A stretch of DNA of 64,000 nt from Microdochium bolleyi (GCA_001566295.1 KQ964248.1:2108001-2172000); one strand, 5' to 3'. Positions 20,399 through 33,880 are shown, numbered from the stretch's first letter. Made by a program: numbers and translations. The notes: generated by a model from the letters alone, not told the origin.

Positions 20399-21429
20399 CA
20401 TAGTTGAGCTCGTCGTTCAATCCTTCGCTAAAAAAGAGGCATCGAGGCATCATAGGACCCGTACCTAATTGTAGACACTGCACGGGATTGACCCTTGCGG
20501 GAATGCCTGTCCGTTAGGTACACTTCCTGGCCGAGACGTACGGATCACTCGCTTGTAGCACACGTTGAATGCTCTCTACACGGTGGAGCAGTCAGGTCCT
20601 GAGATCATACGCATCCTACAAGGCCAAACTGCCGCCAAGGACTGTACCTCGGACAGCGATGAAGTGATCCGAACGACGCCCCGTAGAGCTACACGAAACG
20701 TTGATCGCCACTCAGTCACGATCCGGGCCACGGCCAATGGGCGCACAAGCCCGCCTTTCAAACGGAGCGCACACTCGAGCTTGATGAGCTGTGGAGTGGG
20801 TGGATGGCGGATATTTGCGCTCAGCTCCACGTAGTACAGTATCAACCGTGGCTCGAACATTACCAAGTAGCAGTACTGTACGGAATGCAATGTATCCAGT
20901 GCGTAGACGCTCGAGGGTCGTGCTCGGCCTAGCAGAGTCAATCAGAGCATGTTTCTTTGAGTTATCTAGGCGAAAGAGAGCGCCCACAATAGATGGTGCA
21001 CACGACAGGATCGAATCCGGGCTGGTCTGTCGTCTGTCTTGCCTGCTATCGAGTCGACAGGGGGGTTGCCGTTGCTCATTTGACGACCCTCGACGGATGG
21101 CTCATGGGTATGGCAACGTTCTAGAGTCCTTGATTGGCTAGTCCGGCCACGAAAAGAGCGCTGGCATGAGTGTTTGATATGAGTGATTGGCGTCCGACCG
21201 CTGCAAGAAATGCGACAGAACCCGATGCAGCGGGAAATCGGAGATTGGGTCTCATCAGGTTGTCCAAGTCGCGCTGAATTGACAGCAGCAGGGCCACGGG
21301 ACTGGTGGCAATAAACTTGAAGGGAGATGTCGCGCATGTGGCCGGTGTCGTGGTTGCATCGTGAAGGGTGCCGGCTCCAAAGCGAGGGTGCTGCGGGTGG
21401 GTTGAGGCGGCCGCGAGGAGTGGATCTTG

Positions 21430-21445
21430 CCCCCCCCCCCCCCCC
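21430..21445. repeat. poly-C run (16 nt)
   Basis: Sixteen consecutive C in the gene-free region. Likely polymorphic in length. Confidence 0.8.
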
Positions 21446-23975
21446 GGGAGAGGCTGTCAGGGTCCAAGCCATGGGGAGGGCAGGCATCATGATCGCGAGC
21501 AATGCGGGCTGGCGCGCTGGTTGAGGCCGGAGGGGATGATCTTGAACAGACGTGGAAGTCGCCCGGGAGCAGGGCGCAGGGCCGGGTGCCGATCCGGCAG
21601 GTGGGGCCCCCAGTCGAGTGGCGGCCCCGGTTGTGGACGGGTTGTGGGAAGCCGCAACCCACCCCTCAGGGTCCGCCGCCGTTGCATGCAAGATGGCTTA
21701 CCTAAAACACGCTCGACGCAGGTGCGTGCTCTGGTCTTGCCCAAGCCGAGCGCTGCACTGAACCTCGTTTCTGTGGACACGACACCCAATGGTTCTTCCC
21801 TCTCCCCGACTATGCAGATCTGCAGACCGTGAATCCGACGAGCCTGTCGTCTTTACTGCTGGCTGGTTGGTCCAATCACGAGCTTGCCACCCTCTGGGCT
21901 GCGTCCGCTGCATCCCATCTCGACATCCCACAGCCGCCTTCACATCTTCTCCACCAGCATGACTGCCGGCAGCATGGCTTTGCTGTTCTGTCCAATCGTC
22001 CCTGCCCGCCGCAAGGCTGAATACCGCTGTCGATCTCAGCGGCGACATCAGCTGCTTCGCCTTACCTTCACTGCCCCAATGACTCGCCTCGTATGCTGCC
22101 ATGACCTCGAGCCACACAGGAACGCAGGAACCACAAGATGAACCCGTATCCGGACCACTTACAACTTCGACAAGACGCGAAACGTGCCTAGTGCCCTGCT
22201 GATCAGTCCAGTCCAGTCTCCACCTGGTCCACGGCATCAATTCACCTTGACCACACTCTTCGAGCTCGCATGGCGGCCTCGCGATACTACCAGCCATCTC
22301 CAGGGCAATCATCAAACGTGCTTCTAGCGAGCACAGGGGTAGTAGTTCCAGCCGTCCAGCCATTTGAGGCATTGGTAAGACCAACCCCGCTACACTGTGG
22401 TCGTTTCCGCATCCAAGTGCGAGCAGATGGGATGTCGTGCAAGGATTCTTCGTCGCCATTCTACCAGCATTGGCGATCTTGCGAGCGGCGAGAAATGCTG
22501 GCCTATCCCATGCTCCGCGAATTACTCTTTCCGGAAATCCCACGTCAATTGTATTGCATGCTTGCTCGGTGTCCCCGTTACTTCAAGATTGCACTGCGTC
22601 TGGTGATCAAGATCAATACACTGCCACACGACTAACGCTTTGGACAATCCGACGAGCGCTCGTTACTCGGCGGGACGGTTTGCGCGCTGACTTGTGGCGA
22701 AATCTTCTGTTGTTACTCTTTCCCGAACGTCAAAGAATGCCTTGCATGGCCCAGACCTGTATGCATGGTCTTATTCTTGTCATCACTTGGATAACAAACA
22801 TGTTCTTGCTCTGACGACGACGGTGCAGGTTCCCCACACATTGCCATCCTCTGCCTGCTTCATTAATATCGGATGTCATCCACGGAAATTCTGGAGCCTC
22901 TCGCTCTCGTCCGTTCGATCTCGTGCAAGCACAAGCTTGGCGACATATTTGGGCTCTGCAAGCTCACGGCAGTGGGAAGCATCACGATCCCTGTTCTCAT
23001 CGGCACACGACCACGTCCCGCACACGCCCAAGAGGAATCATCGACAGGCTCGCAACGGTTGCCGAATCCTTTCCGATCTAATTCAAAGATACCCGCCGGT
23101 CTCGACTTTAGGTATTGCGCACGGCATCCCGGGCTATTTGTGGCAGAGGATCCCGCCCATAAGCCTTGGCCCCCAAGGACCCCCCGACTCTTCAACGCTC
23201 CGACCCCTACCAGGCTAGTGCCCTACCAACGGGTCTCCTCGAACATCGTCGACCCGAGTCGAACCGACACCGGAGAACAAGTCCTCTGAACCAAAACAAA
23301 ACAAAAATATTTCAGGAAATACACAAAAAAGGCTTCGGTGAAGCTATTGTTAGCTCGACTCAAAACCAGGGTTTGGTGACAAGTGTTGCTGCTGGGGCGC
23401 CACGACTGATTCGTGACGACTATTCCCTTGTCTGCAGTGCGGGCGTGTACCCGGTTTGGGCAGGGAAGTCCGTATAGGAGCACTGGCATCACTGGCGTGT
23501 CGACTTCCCACAACTCGCACACTCATCTAAGAGGGACTCGTCCACCTTGCCCTTGGCTCGTCGTCAAAACAGCAGCATTTTCTCAAGTGCACGGCACGCT
23601 TGCATCTGCACATAAAGCCCATCACCATCATTTATTTTCCAAGCCACCAACCTCCTCGTCTTCTGTCGACAGTCTCGACTTGCACTCTCCCTTGCCGACC
23701 GCGTCAGACATCGTACGCAAGAGGCCAGGCCTCGGCCATCCTTACCCTTTTTTCCTTGAACACTTGTATTTCTAAGGAGTCCACCGCCTCCGCCGAAGGC
23801 TAGCAAGACCAACTTCATCTACGCCAAGCTCTCTGTGGCTGCAGACCGTTTGTGATCAGATCTGCACGCCGCAGACTCGGACTAGAACACGGCTCTTCCC
23901 ATCCAGCTTTCTAGGTCGGGGCTCCGCAGAGTCTCGTGCAGGACCACCAGTACCATCAAGCAGTCCGTCGACGCG

Positions 23976-25076
23976 ATGGCTTCGGGATCAAACTTCCTCT
24001 ACCACCCGTCGGACAGCGAGCCCCAACAGTTGGCTCTGTTTGGATCACAAGCTGTGGCTTCATCCTCGATACCTCCGGACTCCCACCAGTCCGGCTCTCA
24101 TCACGGGCTGGACAAGGCTTTCTTGATGAACTATCCTTCTCAATATGACTTTGACCCGATGTTGAGGCCATCGTCATCATCCTCGCCGAATCTATCGCTC
24201 TCTACTCGTCGCCGTCAGTCAAGTTGCGTGACGGCCACCTCTTGCCGCAGTCTTGAATCTGACTCACAGTCGTCAACGGGCCCATCAGGCACCCCCGAGT
24301 CACGGCCATTGGGCAGCGCAACGACTCCGGAGAATACCTGGCCAGCTTTGAATCCAAAGCCGTCGAAGCAGACCGGTGGTGGCAGTTCTTTCAACCCGAT
24401 CCAAAACTCCTACACCTTGCCCCCTAGACGTCCGAGAAGGGCGTCTAATAAACCCAAGCCAGAGCTGAGCAGAGAGGAGAAGGAGGCCAGAAAGGTCCAC
24501 AGCCGGGAGAAGAACAAGGACGCGGCAGATCGAGCCCGCAGGAAGAAGAAGAAGCACGCCAATGAGCTCGAGGAGTCTCAGTCAGAACTGGAGACCAAAA
24601 ACTCGACCCTCAAGAAAGAACTCGAATCACTGACCCAAGAAGCCGCCCGCATCAGAGCTGAGCTCATGGCACACTCCGACTGCCACGACCAGAGTGTTGG
24701 TCGATGGGCTGATACTGAGGTCAAGCAGTACCTTGGCTGTGACAGCACTCCGTACAGCCAAGCACCACCTCTCTCTTACCACACAAGCCAGGCAAGCTTG
24801 GTGTATGCTACCACCTCCTCGTCCTACCCAGGGACTGCCTTCCAACTGGAAAGCCCAAGTCCACCAGGGTACAACGACGCAGTGTACCATAGTGACGCCG
24901 GCTACACGCACAGCCCAGGCATATACGGCGAGGACCAGGATCCGTCTTTCGTCACAGAGATGCAAGCATCAGTGCTGGTGGACCCTGCCTTTGTGTCTGA
25001 TTTGATACAGGATCAGTACTTGGACTACCACGCAGACCTGAATTATCCTCCCATACCGGATGGGCCCTACCAGTGA
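23976..25076 (+). CDS. ATF/CREB-type bZIP transcription factor
   Basis: Single exon, 366 residues. The basic region (REKNKDAADRARRKKKK, residues about 177-193) keeps the invariant Asn180 and Arg188 with the Ala-Ala pair between them. It runs directly into a leucine zipper with Leu198, Leu205, Leu212, Leu219 and Ile226 in heptad register. The block after the zipper (RAELMAHSDC) resembles the ILxHxDC end of fungal Atf1/Atf21-type factors, so ATF/CREB binding to TGACGT-like sites is likely. The N-terminus is Ser/Pro-rich and the C-terminal third is Tyr/Ser/Pro-rich, as in activation domains. The basic part contains a likely nuclear localisation signal. It is preceded by a long gene-free region, common for fungal regulators. 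The specific pathway is not shown by the sequence. Confidence 0.9.
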   Translation: MASGSNFLYHPSDSEPQQLALFGSQAVASSSIPPDSHQSGSHHGLDKAFLMNYPSQYDFDPMLRPSSSSSPNLSLSTRRRQSSCVTATSCRSLESDSQSSTGPSGTPESRPLGSATTPENTWPALNPKPSKQTGGGSSFNPIQNSYTLPPRRPRRASNKPKPELSREEKEARKVHSREKNKDAADRARRKKKKHANELEESQSELETKNSTLKKELESLTQEAARIRAELMAHSDCHDQSVGRWADTEVKQYLGCDSTPYSQAPPLSYHTSQASLVYATTSSSYPGTAFQLESPSPPGYNDAVYHSDAGYTHSPGIYGEDQDPSFVTEMQASVLVDPAFVSDLIQDQYLDYHADLNYPPIPDGPYQ

Positions 25077-28000
25077 TTGGGTCAACATGACCTGATCTAG
25101 ATACACGATGGAGTTCGAATCAGGGAGACTCAACAAACAGAAGATTGATGCTTTTCAGGCGTTTGCGAAGGTGATATCCATTTCGTACAATATATTTCAG
25201 GTTCAGGCAAAGGACTGTTTACATGAGTTAGTGATAACTGCGCGCAATTGTTATGGTACAGCACCCTACTCACTTCATACTTGTGCTTGTTTCCACGTAC
25301 GTACTGTAGTGCCAGTGGCAAGAGCATACATGTTGGAATGTGATATAATATGGAATGGAAGGACTATCGAAAAATTAAGAAGATATATTAGTTGCCACAT
25401 GCCTGTAGTTCCGTCTTGAAAACTGTTCAATTTTGCCTCGGTGACGATGATCTCTCGACCGCCCCAAATGCCGGCGCAAATCTGAGCCTCCCTGTCCAGT
25501 TCTGAGCAATAATTCCAGAATAGGCAGCTCTGCAGTTTGCATGTTCTCGCCACCCGTGATTTCCCAAGCTACAGTCTACCAGACAAGCTACTTCCATATA
25601 TCTGTACAGGGTGCTCCTTCGCAGTGTCCCCAACAAAAATGTCAAGCGTCTCATGACTGGCAGTGCTAGCCAGAATCTCCCACCTACGACTACAGACGCG
25701 GCATCTCTGACCAGCAAAGCACCGCCGGCAAGCTTGCTACCTCGAACGTGACAGCCACTTTCATCACCCAGTCTTGGCCAGATGCAAAGAAGAGAGCGGC
25801 ATCCTCCTACACTACGATATGCCCAGTTGAATCGCCTCATCGACGAGACATGGATCTCCACATCGTAGGGAAGCCCACACCTACCTATTGGCTCGGGCCG
25901 GCAATACCATCCATCTCGTGCTATGACATCACTTGCTTCACCGCCAGTGGGCTCTTGTCTGCACCTCTGGCTTCGCGGGCAAGATGGCACACGGCCAGGT
26001 ACGCAAGGAAAGCGCGGGACGCTGTGCGACACACCGCACCAGCTCTGTAGGCATTGCTGCACTGCCTACGCTTCGGGGAGACACGTTGCTGACAAGTGCA
26101 GCGTATGTTCTTTCTTCCCGGCCGAACCTAACCCAACTTGTCCAAACCAAGCCTCGTGTCCTCGAGCCCCCGTAATCAGCGCTTCTTGGCCAACTCCGTG
26201 CCGAAGCCCATGGGTTTTCGACAGCTAAGACAACAGACAGTGCTGGGGTCAATCACACCGGGGAACCTTGTCTGACCTTTCAGGTGGAGCACTACCCCGA
26301 AGAGCACACAAGTCCCTGGCAGGCCGGGACCGGGCGGGCGACAGGTCTCGCCACCCGCCTGTTGGCGCAACGCGGCGATGCGCAGTGAGTGGAAGTCTTC
26401 TGGTGATCCCGGATGGCAGCAGCTAGGCCTGTGGCCTCTGGGGTCTCAGTCTCTACCATGCGGAAACACTGCATGTCGACGACATGACAGGGTATCAATC
26501 AGATGAACAGCCCCTTCTGGCATTTTGCTTGCTGGTTATGTCATATTTGCCGCGAGTCCTGGACCCCCTTGCCGTCTTGGCAGTTGGATTGGCGCAGCAG
26601 TGTGCCACGATGCCGCCACGACGGAGATGAAGCGGCCGCTTCGGACCCAACCTTTATTCGTAGCCTCAGTCCACAGCCTCAAGGTTCCAGACATCGGATG
26701 TTACCTGGGCCGTGAGGTTGCGTGACATTCGGTGCGGGGTCCCGGCGGCAGAGGGCTGATCGAGTGGTAGCTTAGACTCCATAGGGTGTTGGCTATGTGT
26801 GCCACACTAGGCAGCCGTTATTGGAACAAGACCGACATCACCTGCAGCCGGCCGTATCTCTCTACGGAGAACGGGCAGCGTCGATGCGGAGCACAATCGA
26901 ATTCGAAGACGAGTCCGGACAACCTCCGTGCACCACACACAGCCATGTCAGCCTCTGTGATGGGTCTCTGGTAGTTTTCCGCGTCGGCCCTCGGGAAGGC
27001 CAGCACCGATGCCTCAGCTCACCAGAAAGTGCACAAGAGCCCCGGCCTTGACTTGGCGGGTAGACGGGACGGCGAGCCTCAGCACCGTGGACAGGACTGC
27101 CTGCAGGGGTTCGCGAGCACCCGAGTCGTCACTTGCGGCGGCCGCGCTTACCGTGCCTTGTGCACGCTGCTCCAGGACCTGACGTAGACCCTGCAGCCGC
27201 TTCTAAATCCGTGCACGCCAGCAACTTCTCTGGAGCGGTCCGACCAAAATGCAAAGTGGGATGTCATGTTTCTGTGTCGATTGAATTCAACCTCAGGGAC
27301 CCGGTTGTACTTACACCAGCAGAGCCCGGTCTAATACGGTGGGCCGCGTCTTTCTATGGTTTCCCCTTTTTGGACGGAGCCAGCCAATCACGGCGGGTGC
27401 CCACTCGGCCGGACGTCATCTCCCAGCTCGGGTACTCTGCCCCGTCTGCTCTCTGATTGGTGGCTTCTGGCCGAGACTCCCAACTCCGGCGATCTTTGGT
27501 CTTTCTGCGCGCACAGCAATCCAAGGGATTCAGAAAAGGGCAACCAAAGATGGAATGGGACCAGATAGCTACTGGCGGAGGGCCCTGCCAGATCCCGTCA
27601 ATACAAGGTCCCACCAAAAGCTCGAGAATAGCATCCGCGCATGCAACGCATGCATGCAATGCAAGTCGATCCTCCGGCACCGCACCGCCAGCCAGCTGGC
27701 CGGCCGGGGTGCAGGTTTGACGACAAAGCCGTCCTGATCACTCATCCTTCCCGGTGCGGCTGAGAACAAAACTAATTGACCCCTACCTACAGCTGCAGTT
27801 CCCAGGGGGCACCCCGGGGGCTTGGCTGCCTCATTTCTTGACTTTCTGCTGAGAAAATTCCATCTCCGGACCACCACTTATACCTGTTAATTTTTTTTGT
27901 GCCTCTCTTGGAGGACTGCTGCGCTCGCATTCCCTTTTTAGGCCATACCGGGAATCTACCAGACTTGCACGTTTGCCAGCTCCGCGATGCCTGCACGCAG

Positions 28001-28529
28001 CGTTGCTAGTAAAGTCACGTAGGGCTGGACGATCTTGTTGATATCAGTGTTGAAACCAGCATCCATTTCACATTCACAAGATAGTGTACGATAAGGCAGG
28101 TAAGGTCTTTTGAGAGAAGAGATCACGTATATATCAGATTGACCAGCAGATTTCGCCGACCTGCGTCAGCTCTTAGATATCGTACGTGGTCTTCCTCCGA
28201 CTCGACGTGTCCCTCTGGCTCACGCACATTTTGGGCATCACGAAAGCACAGGGGTGGTCAAAACTAGTAGTCCAGTCGTTGCTCAGATGGGAGAACGAAT
28301 AAATTCTAACGATGCACGCTTGGCTAAACAAGTATGCTATGCTGCGTGGGTATGTGAATGACACCAAAAAACATGAGACCGCCGACGTCATGATCTGGAC
28401 CAGGTTAATGGCCCGGAAGTATGTACATGAAAAGTCATGTTGCAAGACCAAAAGGCCGCCTCCTTGCGTCTGGGCACGATACCAGCGTCCCGAGGCTTAT
28501 CAAGCCCTACAGACATCTGTGCTTCACCT
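25077..28529. other. long intergenic region between convergent regulators
   Basis: About 3.45 kb between the bZIP stop and the stop of the GATA-type gene. Frames such as 25427-26062 (minus) are rich in Cys/Trp/Arg and lack family features. A cluster of ATGCA motifs lies near 27640-27665. The parts at 25100-25420 and 28040-28470 are AT-richer and may be 3' UTRs. No gene supported. Confidence 0.5.
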
Positions 28530-31500
28530 CTATTTCTCACCCTCACCCTGAGCCGTGATCTGGCTCCATATGTTTGCATTGCTATCCTCATAGGCTAGAG
28601 TGCCTCCGAATGACACCATAGATGTGGCGCCGTGCCGAAGCATGGGCGGCGAGCTGGGCATTGGCGCGTCCGTGCTCAGCAGTGCGCTGAAGTCAAAGTG
28701 CGCATCGACATTGAGATTTGCGTCGTCGCTATTAAGCATGCTCAGATCAAGCTCGCCCTCGAAGCCGTTGGCCTCGGACAGCATCTGATTGATAGACTTG
28801 GTCATGGGCGAGTCGAACACGAAACTGTCCAGGTTGTGAGCAGCAGCTTGCGTCCGCTTGCGAGCCGAAGATCGGGGGGTCTTGGTGGCGCTCCTTGTTG
28901 GAGTTCGCTCAAGCATGAGACCAGGATTTGGCGACTTCAGAGACCGGCCTGAGCGAAGCACTGAGTGGGTGACGCTGCGAGTGACTGGGCGGTGCGAAGG
29001 CGGTCTTGTCGGGGTCTTGAAGGGTATCGACTCAGCAGACTTCGGCGGTGGTGTCGAAGGACGTGCTGGCGTTGGGCCAAAAAGATCAGCAAACTCATCA
29101 TGACTGAGCTGACTCTCGCCGCCGGCCTGGTTCTCCTTCTCTACCTCGCCCTCGCGCATCTTGTCGCCGCAGTAATCAGGTGCAGTCTGCACGATGTTGA
29201 CGGCGACCTCGCCCAAGGTCTTCACCTCTCCTGATTTTCGCGGAGACGGAAACAGCAGGCGTCGCGTAGGGCCAAGCCCGTCATCGAGGTCAATGGGGCT
29301 CTCTGCCCGTCCACTACCACGAGAATGGGTAGAGATGCACTTCGTCTCGGCGACTACCCTCTGCCTGTTCCTGCCTGAGCCGTTTTCCGAGACATTGCTG
29401 TCTTGTTGCTCGCTTTGCGCAGAATTACTTCGCTGGAGCTGCTGCTTCGGGGAAGTTGGTGCTTCAGGCGGACCCAGCGGATCTGTGGGTAGACCGGCCT
29501 CCGATGTGAGACCCATTTGTGCGTCGCTCTTAGTTCTCGCTTTCTTGGATCTCGGAGGAGCACTACCAGCAGCGCGCTTCTTCCGTGTTTGGTTGAGCCG
29601 GGATTCGTCCTTTTCCCATTTCTCAGAAGGACGGTGCTTCTTCCATTTCGAGAACCAGATACCACACGCTGGGTACAATTAGTACATACTATTGCGGGGA
29701 AAAGAAATCATGTGTAGCACATACGGTTGCAGAGACTGATCTCGGTCCATTCGCTCTTGTCGTCGAGAGGTCCAAGAGCTTTCTTGATCATCTCGTAGGA
29801 AGTAGGTTCGTTGTCGTCGTCGCGTGCCAGGATATTGATCGCCGTCACGCAACCTGCTTTTTCAGAGTATTCGTGGTAGGCAGGGATACCTTGACGAGTC
29901 TGCTTCCAGATCTTCCGCCACGTGGGTGTCTGAAGTGCACCGCAATTGCGGCAAAAGGTTGGCATCTGTCCCAGGGCTATCGCCTCCTCTAGCTTTTGCT
30001 TGATGGCCTGACGTTTGACAAAGTTCTTGTTCGCGCGTCCATCCTGTTCGGGGGCATCTGTCCGTGGATGTGCAGGCTCGGATGCCGGCATGGGCAACGA
30101 TAAATGACTAAACACAGGATCGCTTGCTGGGATCATCGGTAGTTCTGGTTCTGGAGCTGGTCTCTCGCTTTTCGCCTGAGTAGTCGGGACCGGAGACTGT
30201 TCTTTCGTCGGTGCAAAGGCATTCGGGAATGGCAGCTGCGAAGCTTGCGAGACCTCCTCGGCTGCCGGCGTGAAAGTCTCATCCCCAAAATTGAAGCTGT
30301 CCAGATAAGCTTGAGCGTCGACGCGATCGCCAAAGTCACTCATGAGTGTCTTCTCGAGGTTCAAAAAGTCCGCCTGCGACATCATGCCCGTCTCGGGCGA
30401 CCATGTCTGGGAGCCGACATCCTCTTCTGGAGACATCACTTGTGATGCTAGCTCGTCAGGAGACATGACCGCCACGCTATCAGCCGCTTGAGCAGGCATG
30501 CCAGGCTGCGTTCGTTGTGTTTCCTCGAGTACTACTACAGGCGGCTTGGGCTTCGCGGTCGTCGTGTCAGCGGGCGTCTCTGCCGCTACGGGTGTTTTCG
30601 GCTTTTGGGCGCTCTTCCGCTGAGCCTGCCCTCGGTTTGCCGCGCCAGGAGGAGGATTGTATAGTGACGTCTGCGGCAGAAGTTCAGGTGGGCCGGGAGT
30701 CTCTGTGTGGATGACGAGGGCATCGCCGTCCTGTGCTTTATTTTGACTGGTGGCTTCAGTCTCTTTTGGCGAAGGCTGCTTTTTGGACCTGCTTCGCTTT
30801 GGCTTGGGTTTGGCAACAATGGTCTGCTGTGGACCGACGGCAGGCGGCAGCTTGCTGAGGTCGTCATCCTCGACCCGGCTATCATCGATTCCGCCACTCA
30901 TGAAACCGGAATCAATCTGCTGCACAGGTGCTGGCATGGGCGGTAGGATTGGGCTCGATGGTGCAGGACTCGAACGCATGCTGTACAATGCGGATCGAGG
31001 TACGGGTGGCGAGGAGCCAATCTCCGCAGGGCTCGGCTCATCACTATGAATCTGGAATGGCGACTGCGCCGCCGAGTCAGGAGAGCGGCCGTCTTGGTTT
31101 TGGGTGGCAGACCGGTTCAGTTCGAGATATGAGGTCGGAAAGGGCCTGTCGGTGGTTGAGCCGGAGGTGGACTCTCTTCGGAGGCTACTCGTCGGTGCCA
31201 GCTTCTGATTTTGTCGGTTCGGCAGTCTGGGAATCGGCACGGGAGTTGGCGCTCGCGGGATTTCCTGGAGGTGATTGACGTTTTGAGCTTCTCCTGCGAG
31301 AGCAAGAGGTCGAAAGTTTCGGATCGATCCGGAAGTGCTCGCAGCAACTCGGAGTGAGTCTGGAGCAGAGCCAAAAGTGGCAGTATTGCTACGCTCAACT
31401 TTGGTCGTTGTGGCTCTCTTCTTCGTTGGAGGCCCGTCGTCCGCATCTGTGCCATCCTCATATCCAGATGTGTGGCCTTCCACGGGCTGTGGCTTCTTTC

Positions 31501-32508
31501 GAGGACGGCCTCTGGGCCGACCGGTTGGTGCCCGGCTCGATGCCCGTGAAGAAGGCCTTGACTGAGTCTTCGCCGGCTTCACTATTGACTGTGGTGGAGC
31601 CCCCTCTTCAGGAAGGATATGGCGCCCGTGGCTCATCTGCGGAGGCGCCGCCTGAATGGGGACCAGGTCGCGGCTTGGACCTGCTGACGAAGGGCGGCTA
31701 CTCGGTCCCATGTGAGACATCTGCGGGACTGGTACCGCATGCTCATTCCGGGCATCCAAAGTATTGTTGTTGTATGGCCTAGCCGGCGCAAGTGCGGGAG
31801 ACTGTGTGGCAGACCCTGCTGGTGGCCTGCCCAGGTTAGGGTTTGCGTGGATGAACGAGTTCCATTCGCTGGCCTCTGACATTGTCGACATCGACCTATT
31901 CAACGCCGCGGTGGGTCGTGGTTCCTGCATCGGCTGGGTGTGTATACTTTGCGTAAGCTGTGCAGGACGGTGCACTGCCGTCAGCTTGAGACGGACCTCG
32001 AGAGTCTCGCGGACTCCATTGCCGAAGATGGCGAGCAGATTCCGTGTCACCCTTCCTGTGATGAGCTGCGGCTGCGCGTTCGTCGGGTCAAAGCTCTGGC
32101 TGAGCCCCCTCGACAACATTCCTTGTCCAACAAGTGGCGTGTCTGGCTCCGAGTAGTCGAAGGCATATACTGTGTAGTCCAGTCCTCCATCGCTGGTGAT
32201 CTCGGGGCTGCATTGTGCCACAGCCTGCAGGCATGTCCGCAGGTCGATGACGCCAATAGTGTTGCGCTCATCCACGGGGATGGTCTGGATATTGAGAATG
32301 TGGGGCCACCGGGCTAGACAGCGCTCTTGGCTGTCCTTGTCAAATGTGTAGTGAATCTTGACTATGGTAGGAAGTATGTCAGCACGAGTGTTTCCTCGTA
32401 TGATGGAGATAAGCGCGTACGGCTCATAGGCTGGGACTGGATTCCCGCCTCAGCATCCGCCATGGGGCTGGCCGCCCAAGTGGCATTGTGACTATTCTGG
32501 TGAGTCAT
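28530..32508 (-). CDS. large GATA-type zinc-finger regulator, Ams2-like
   Basis: Exons 32421-32508, 29725-32361 and 28530-29668 encode 1287 residues (introns of 59 and 56 bp). The N-terminal domain (LKIHYTFDKDSQERCLARWP, HILNIQTIPVDERNTIGVID, GLDYTVYAFDYSEPDTPL) is conserved in fungal proteins annotated as Ams2-type. A long disordered region with AT-hook-like GRPRGRPRKKP follows. The finger is FCRNCGALQTPTWRK (Cys833, Cys836) and LCNPCGIWFSKWKKHRP (Cys907, Cys910), a C-X2-C-X70-C-X2-C form with a far longer loop than the classic 17-18 residues. The last intron falls between the third and fourth cysteines. S. pombe Ams2 is a GATA factor needed for histone gene expression and CENP-A loading; the role here is inferred. 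Start at 32508 (MTHQNSHNATWAASP); an in-frame ATG at 32463 is an alternative. Confidence 0.82.
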
Positions 32509-33880
32509 TCTGGCAGCTGAGGAGCCGGTTGCGTCGTCTCGCCACGACCGAGGGGGGGGGATGCGCGTATTACAGCTGCTATAGCCTCATATGAGGCGAT
32601 TGAGTATGCAGCACACGCCCATGTGGGTGCCTCCCTGGTCAACACCGTTCGAGATATATGGTGTAAGTGACAGGCTGGATGTTGTGATGATCTCGATTGA
32701 CGCTGTCGAACCGCTGGCTTCGACGAAGGCCGAGGTCAAGTCCACAGATGGTCGAGATGATCTGTGGGATCGATCGAGGTCGGAGCCTGTGCACGATAAG
32801 ACGTACAAGGTGCTAGGGCAGGGTATCGTAAAGGGAGACCTCTTCAGGAAATCGTAGAGGAAGGATGCGCTCGCTAATGATGCACGAGGAAAAGGAGAAT
32901 AGCAGCAAGAATCGTGGCAGCTGCGGATCAGGTGAGAAGACCAGGTATGTGCTTTCGTGTAAAGTGCGTGCAGAACAGGGAAAAGAGGTCAGGGAAGGTG
33001 TGATCGTGGAGCCCGGCGGAAGTGCTGTACTTGGTTGCCAGGGTGGATTCGCCGGCAAACCCAGGTACCGCGTCGCGGCGCGTCGGAGCGTGTGTTGGTG
33101 GAGGACGGCCAGAGCAGGCCAGGCGCGCTAGCCCAGCTGCGCGTGCTTTGAGGCGGGCGGGGAGCTGCAAAACGCAGGACGGCTAGGTACGTCAGGCCCT
33201 TGCAGGCCCTGCTCGTGCGGGGCGGGACGCCTTGCAAGAGCCGCTGAACACCACCCGACCCGGCTCCAGCCAAGCGCCGTAAGTCGAAAAGAATGGGGCA
33301 CCTCCGGGAGCCTGGGCGAACAACAGCCGACCTTTTGCCCTGTGACCGGCCTTGCTTTCGAGGCCAAACGACAGTCAAGAAAGTAGCTCGGAAGAATCAC
33401 TGGAAGCAGCGGCTTGTAATGATGCTTCCAAGTCTTTCGAGGCTATGTTTTGCCGTGTGGGAGCCCAGCCCCCTTTATATAGCCTCCAGGTTCTGTCTTT
33501 TGAAGCCTCGAGGTCTATCTCTGATAAGTACCCCACACCACCTTTCTCGCCTCTCCGCGAAGCTTTCTGAGCAGATGACTCAATCACACACCAGTGGTGT
33601 CTTTGTGCATCCATTACCGTCGCAGCATGGTATTTCCACCATCGCGGTTGGCTGGCTTGGTGTTTTCACGAGCCCGCTCTCCGTCCAGGCAACGATGCTC
33701 TACCACACCACACCGCACCGCACCGCAGTCACCCTATTGCGGTATCCCATCAGCCACTTGATGCATATATGATTGTGGTATTCTTTTCACTTTTTCAAAC
33801 ACGGGGATCGTGCTTTGTCCTCATATTGTACAGTTATTCCCTCCATGTTTTCTTTTCCCTGAGCTATGTCGTTGGAGGCA
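32509..33880. other. intergenic, promoter of the GATA-type gene and 3' flank of HIBCH
   Basis: About 1.37 kb. It contains a run of G near 32555 and a short ACCGC-type tandem stretch near 33709-33730. No gene recognised. Confidence 0.5.

Larger units (their letters stand above)
17883..23975. other. long gene-free region between RFA3 and the bZIP gene
   Basis: About 6.1 kb with no convincing gene. It holds the RFA3 promoter with ACGCGT boxes, a 17-bp tandem duplication (19059-19092), a possible decayed reading frame (about 19956-20333), a perfect hairpin (20377-20398), a run of 16 C (21430-21445) and, at the right end, the bZIP leader. No ATG occurs in the last 200 bp before the bZIP start. 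It may include a large bZIP promoter, a non-coding transcript or an eroded element. Confidence 0.5.

Noticed and set aside
21005..21030. tRNA B-box-like sequence (GGATCGAATCC)
   Set aside because: The invariant GTTC core is altered, and no A-box or cloverleaf can be drawn around it.
25427..26062. 211-codon minus-strand frame downstream of the bZIP gene
   Set aside because: Composition is rich in Cys, Trp and Arg as in random translation, with no domain or splice support.
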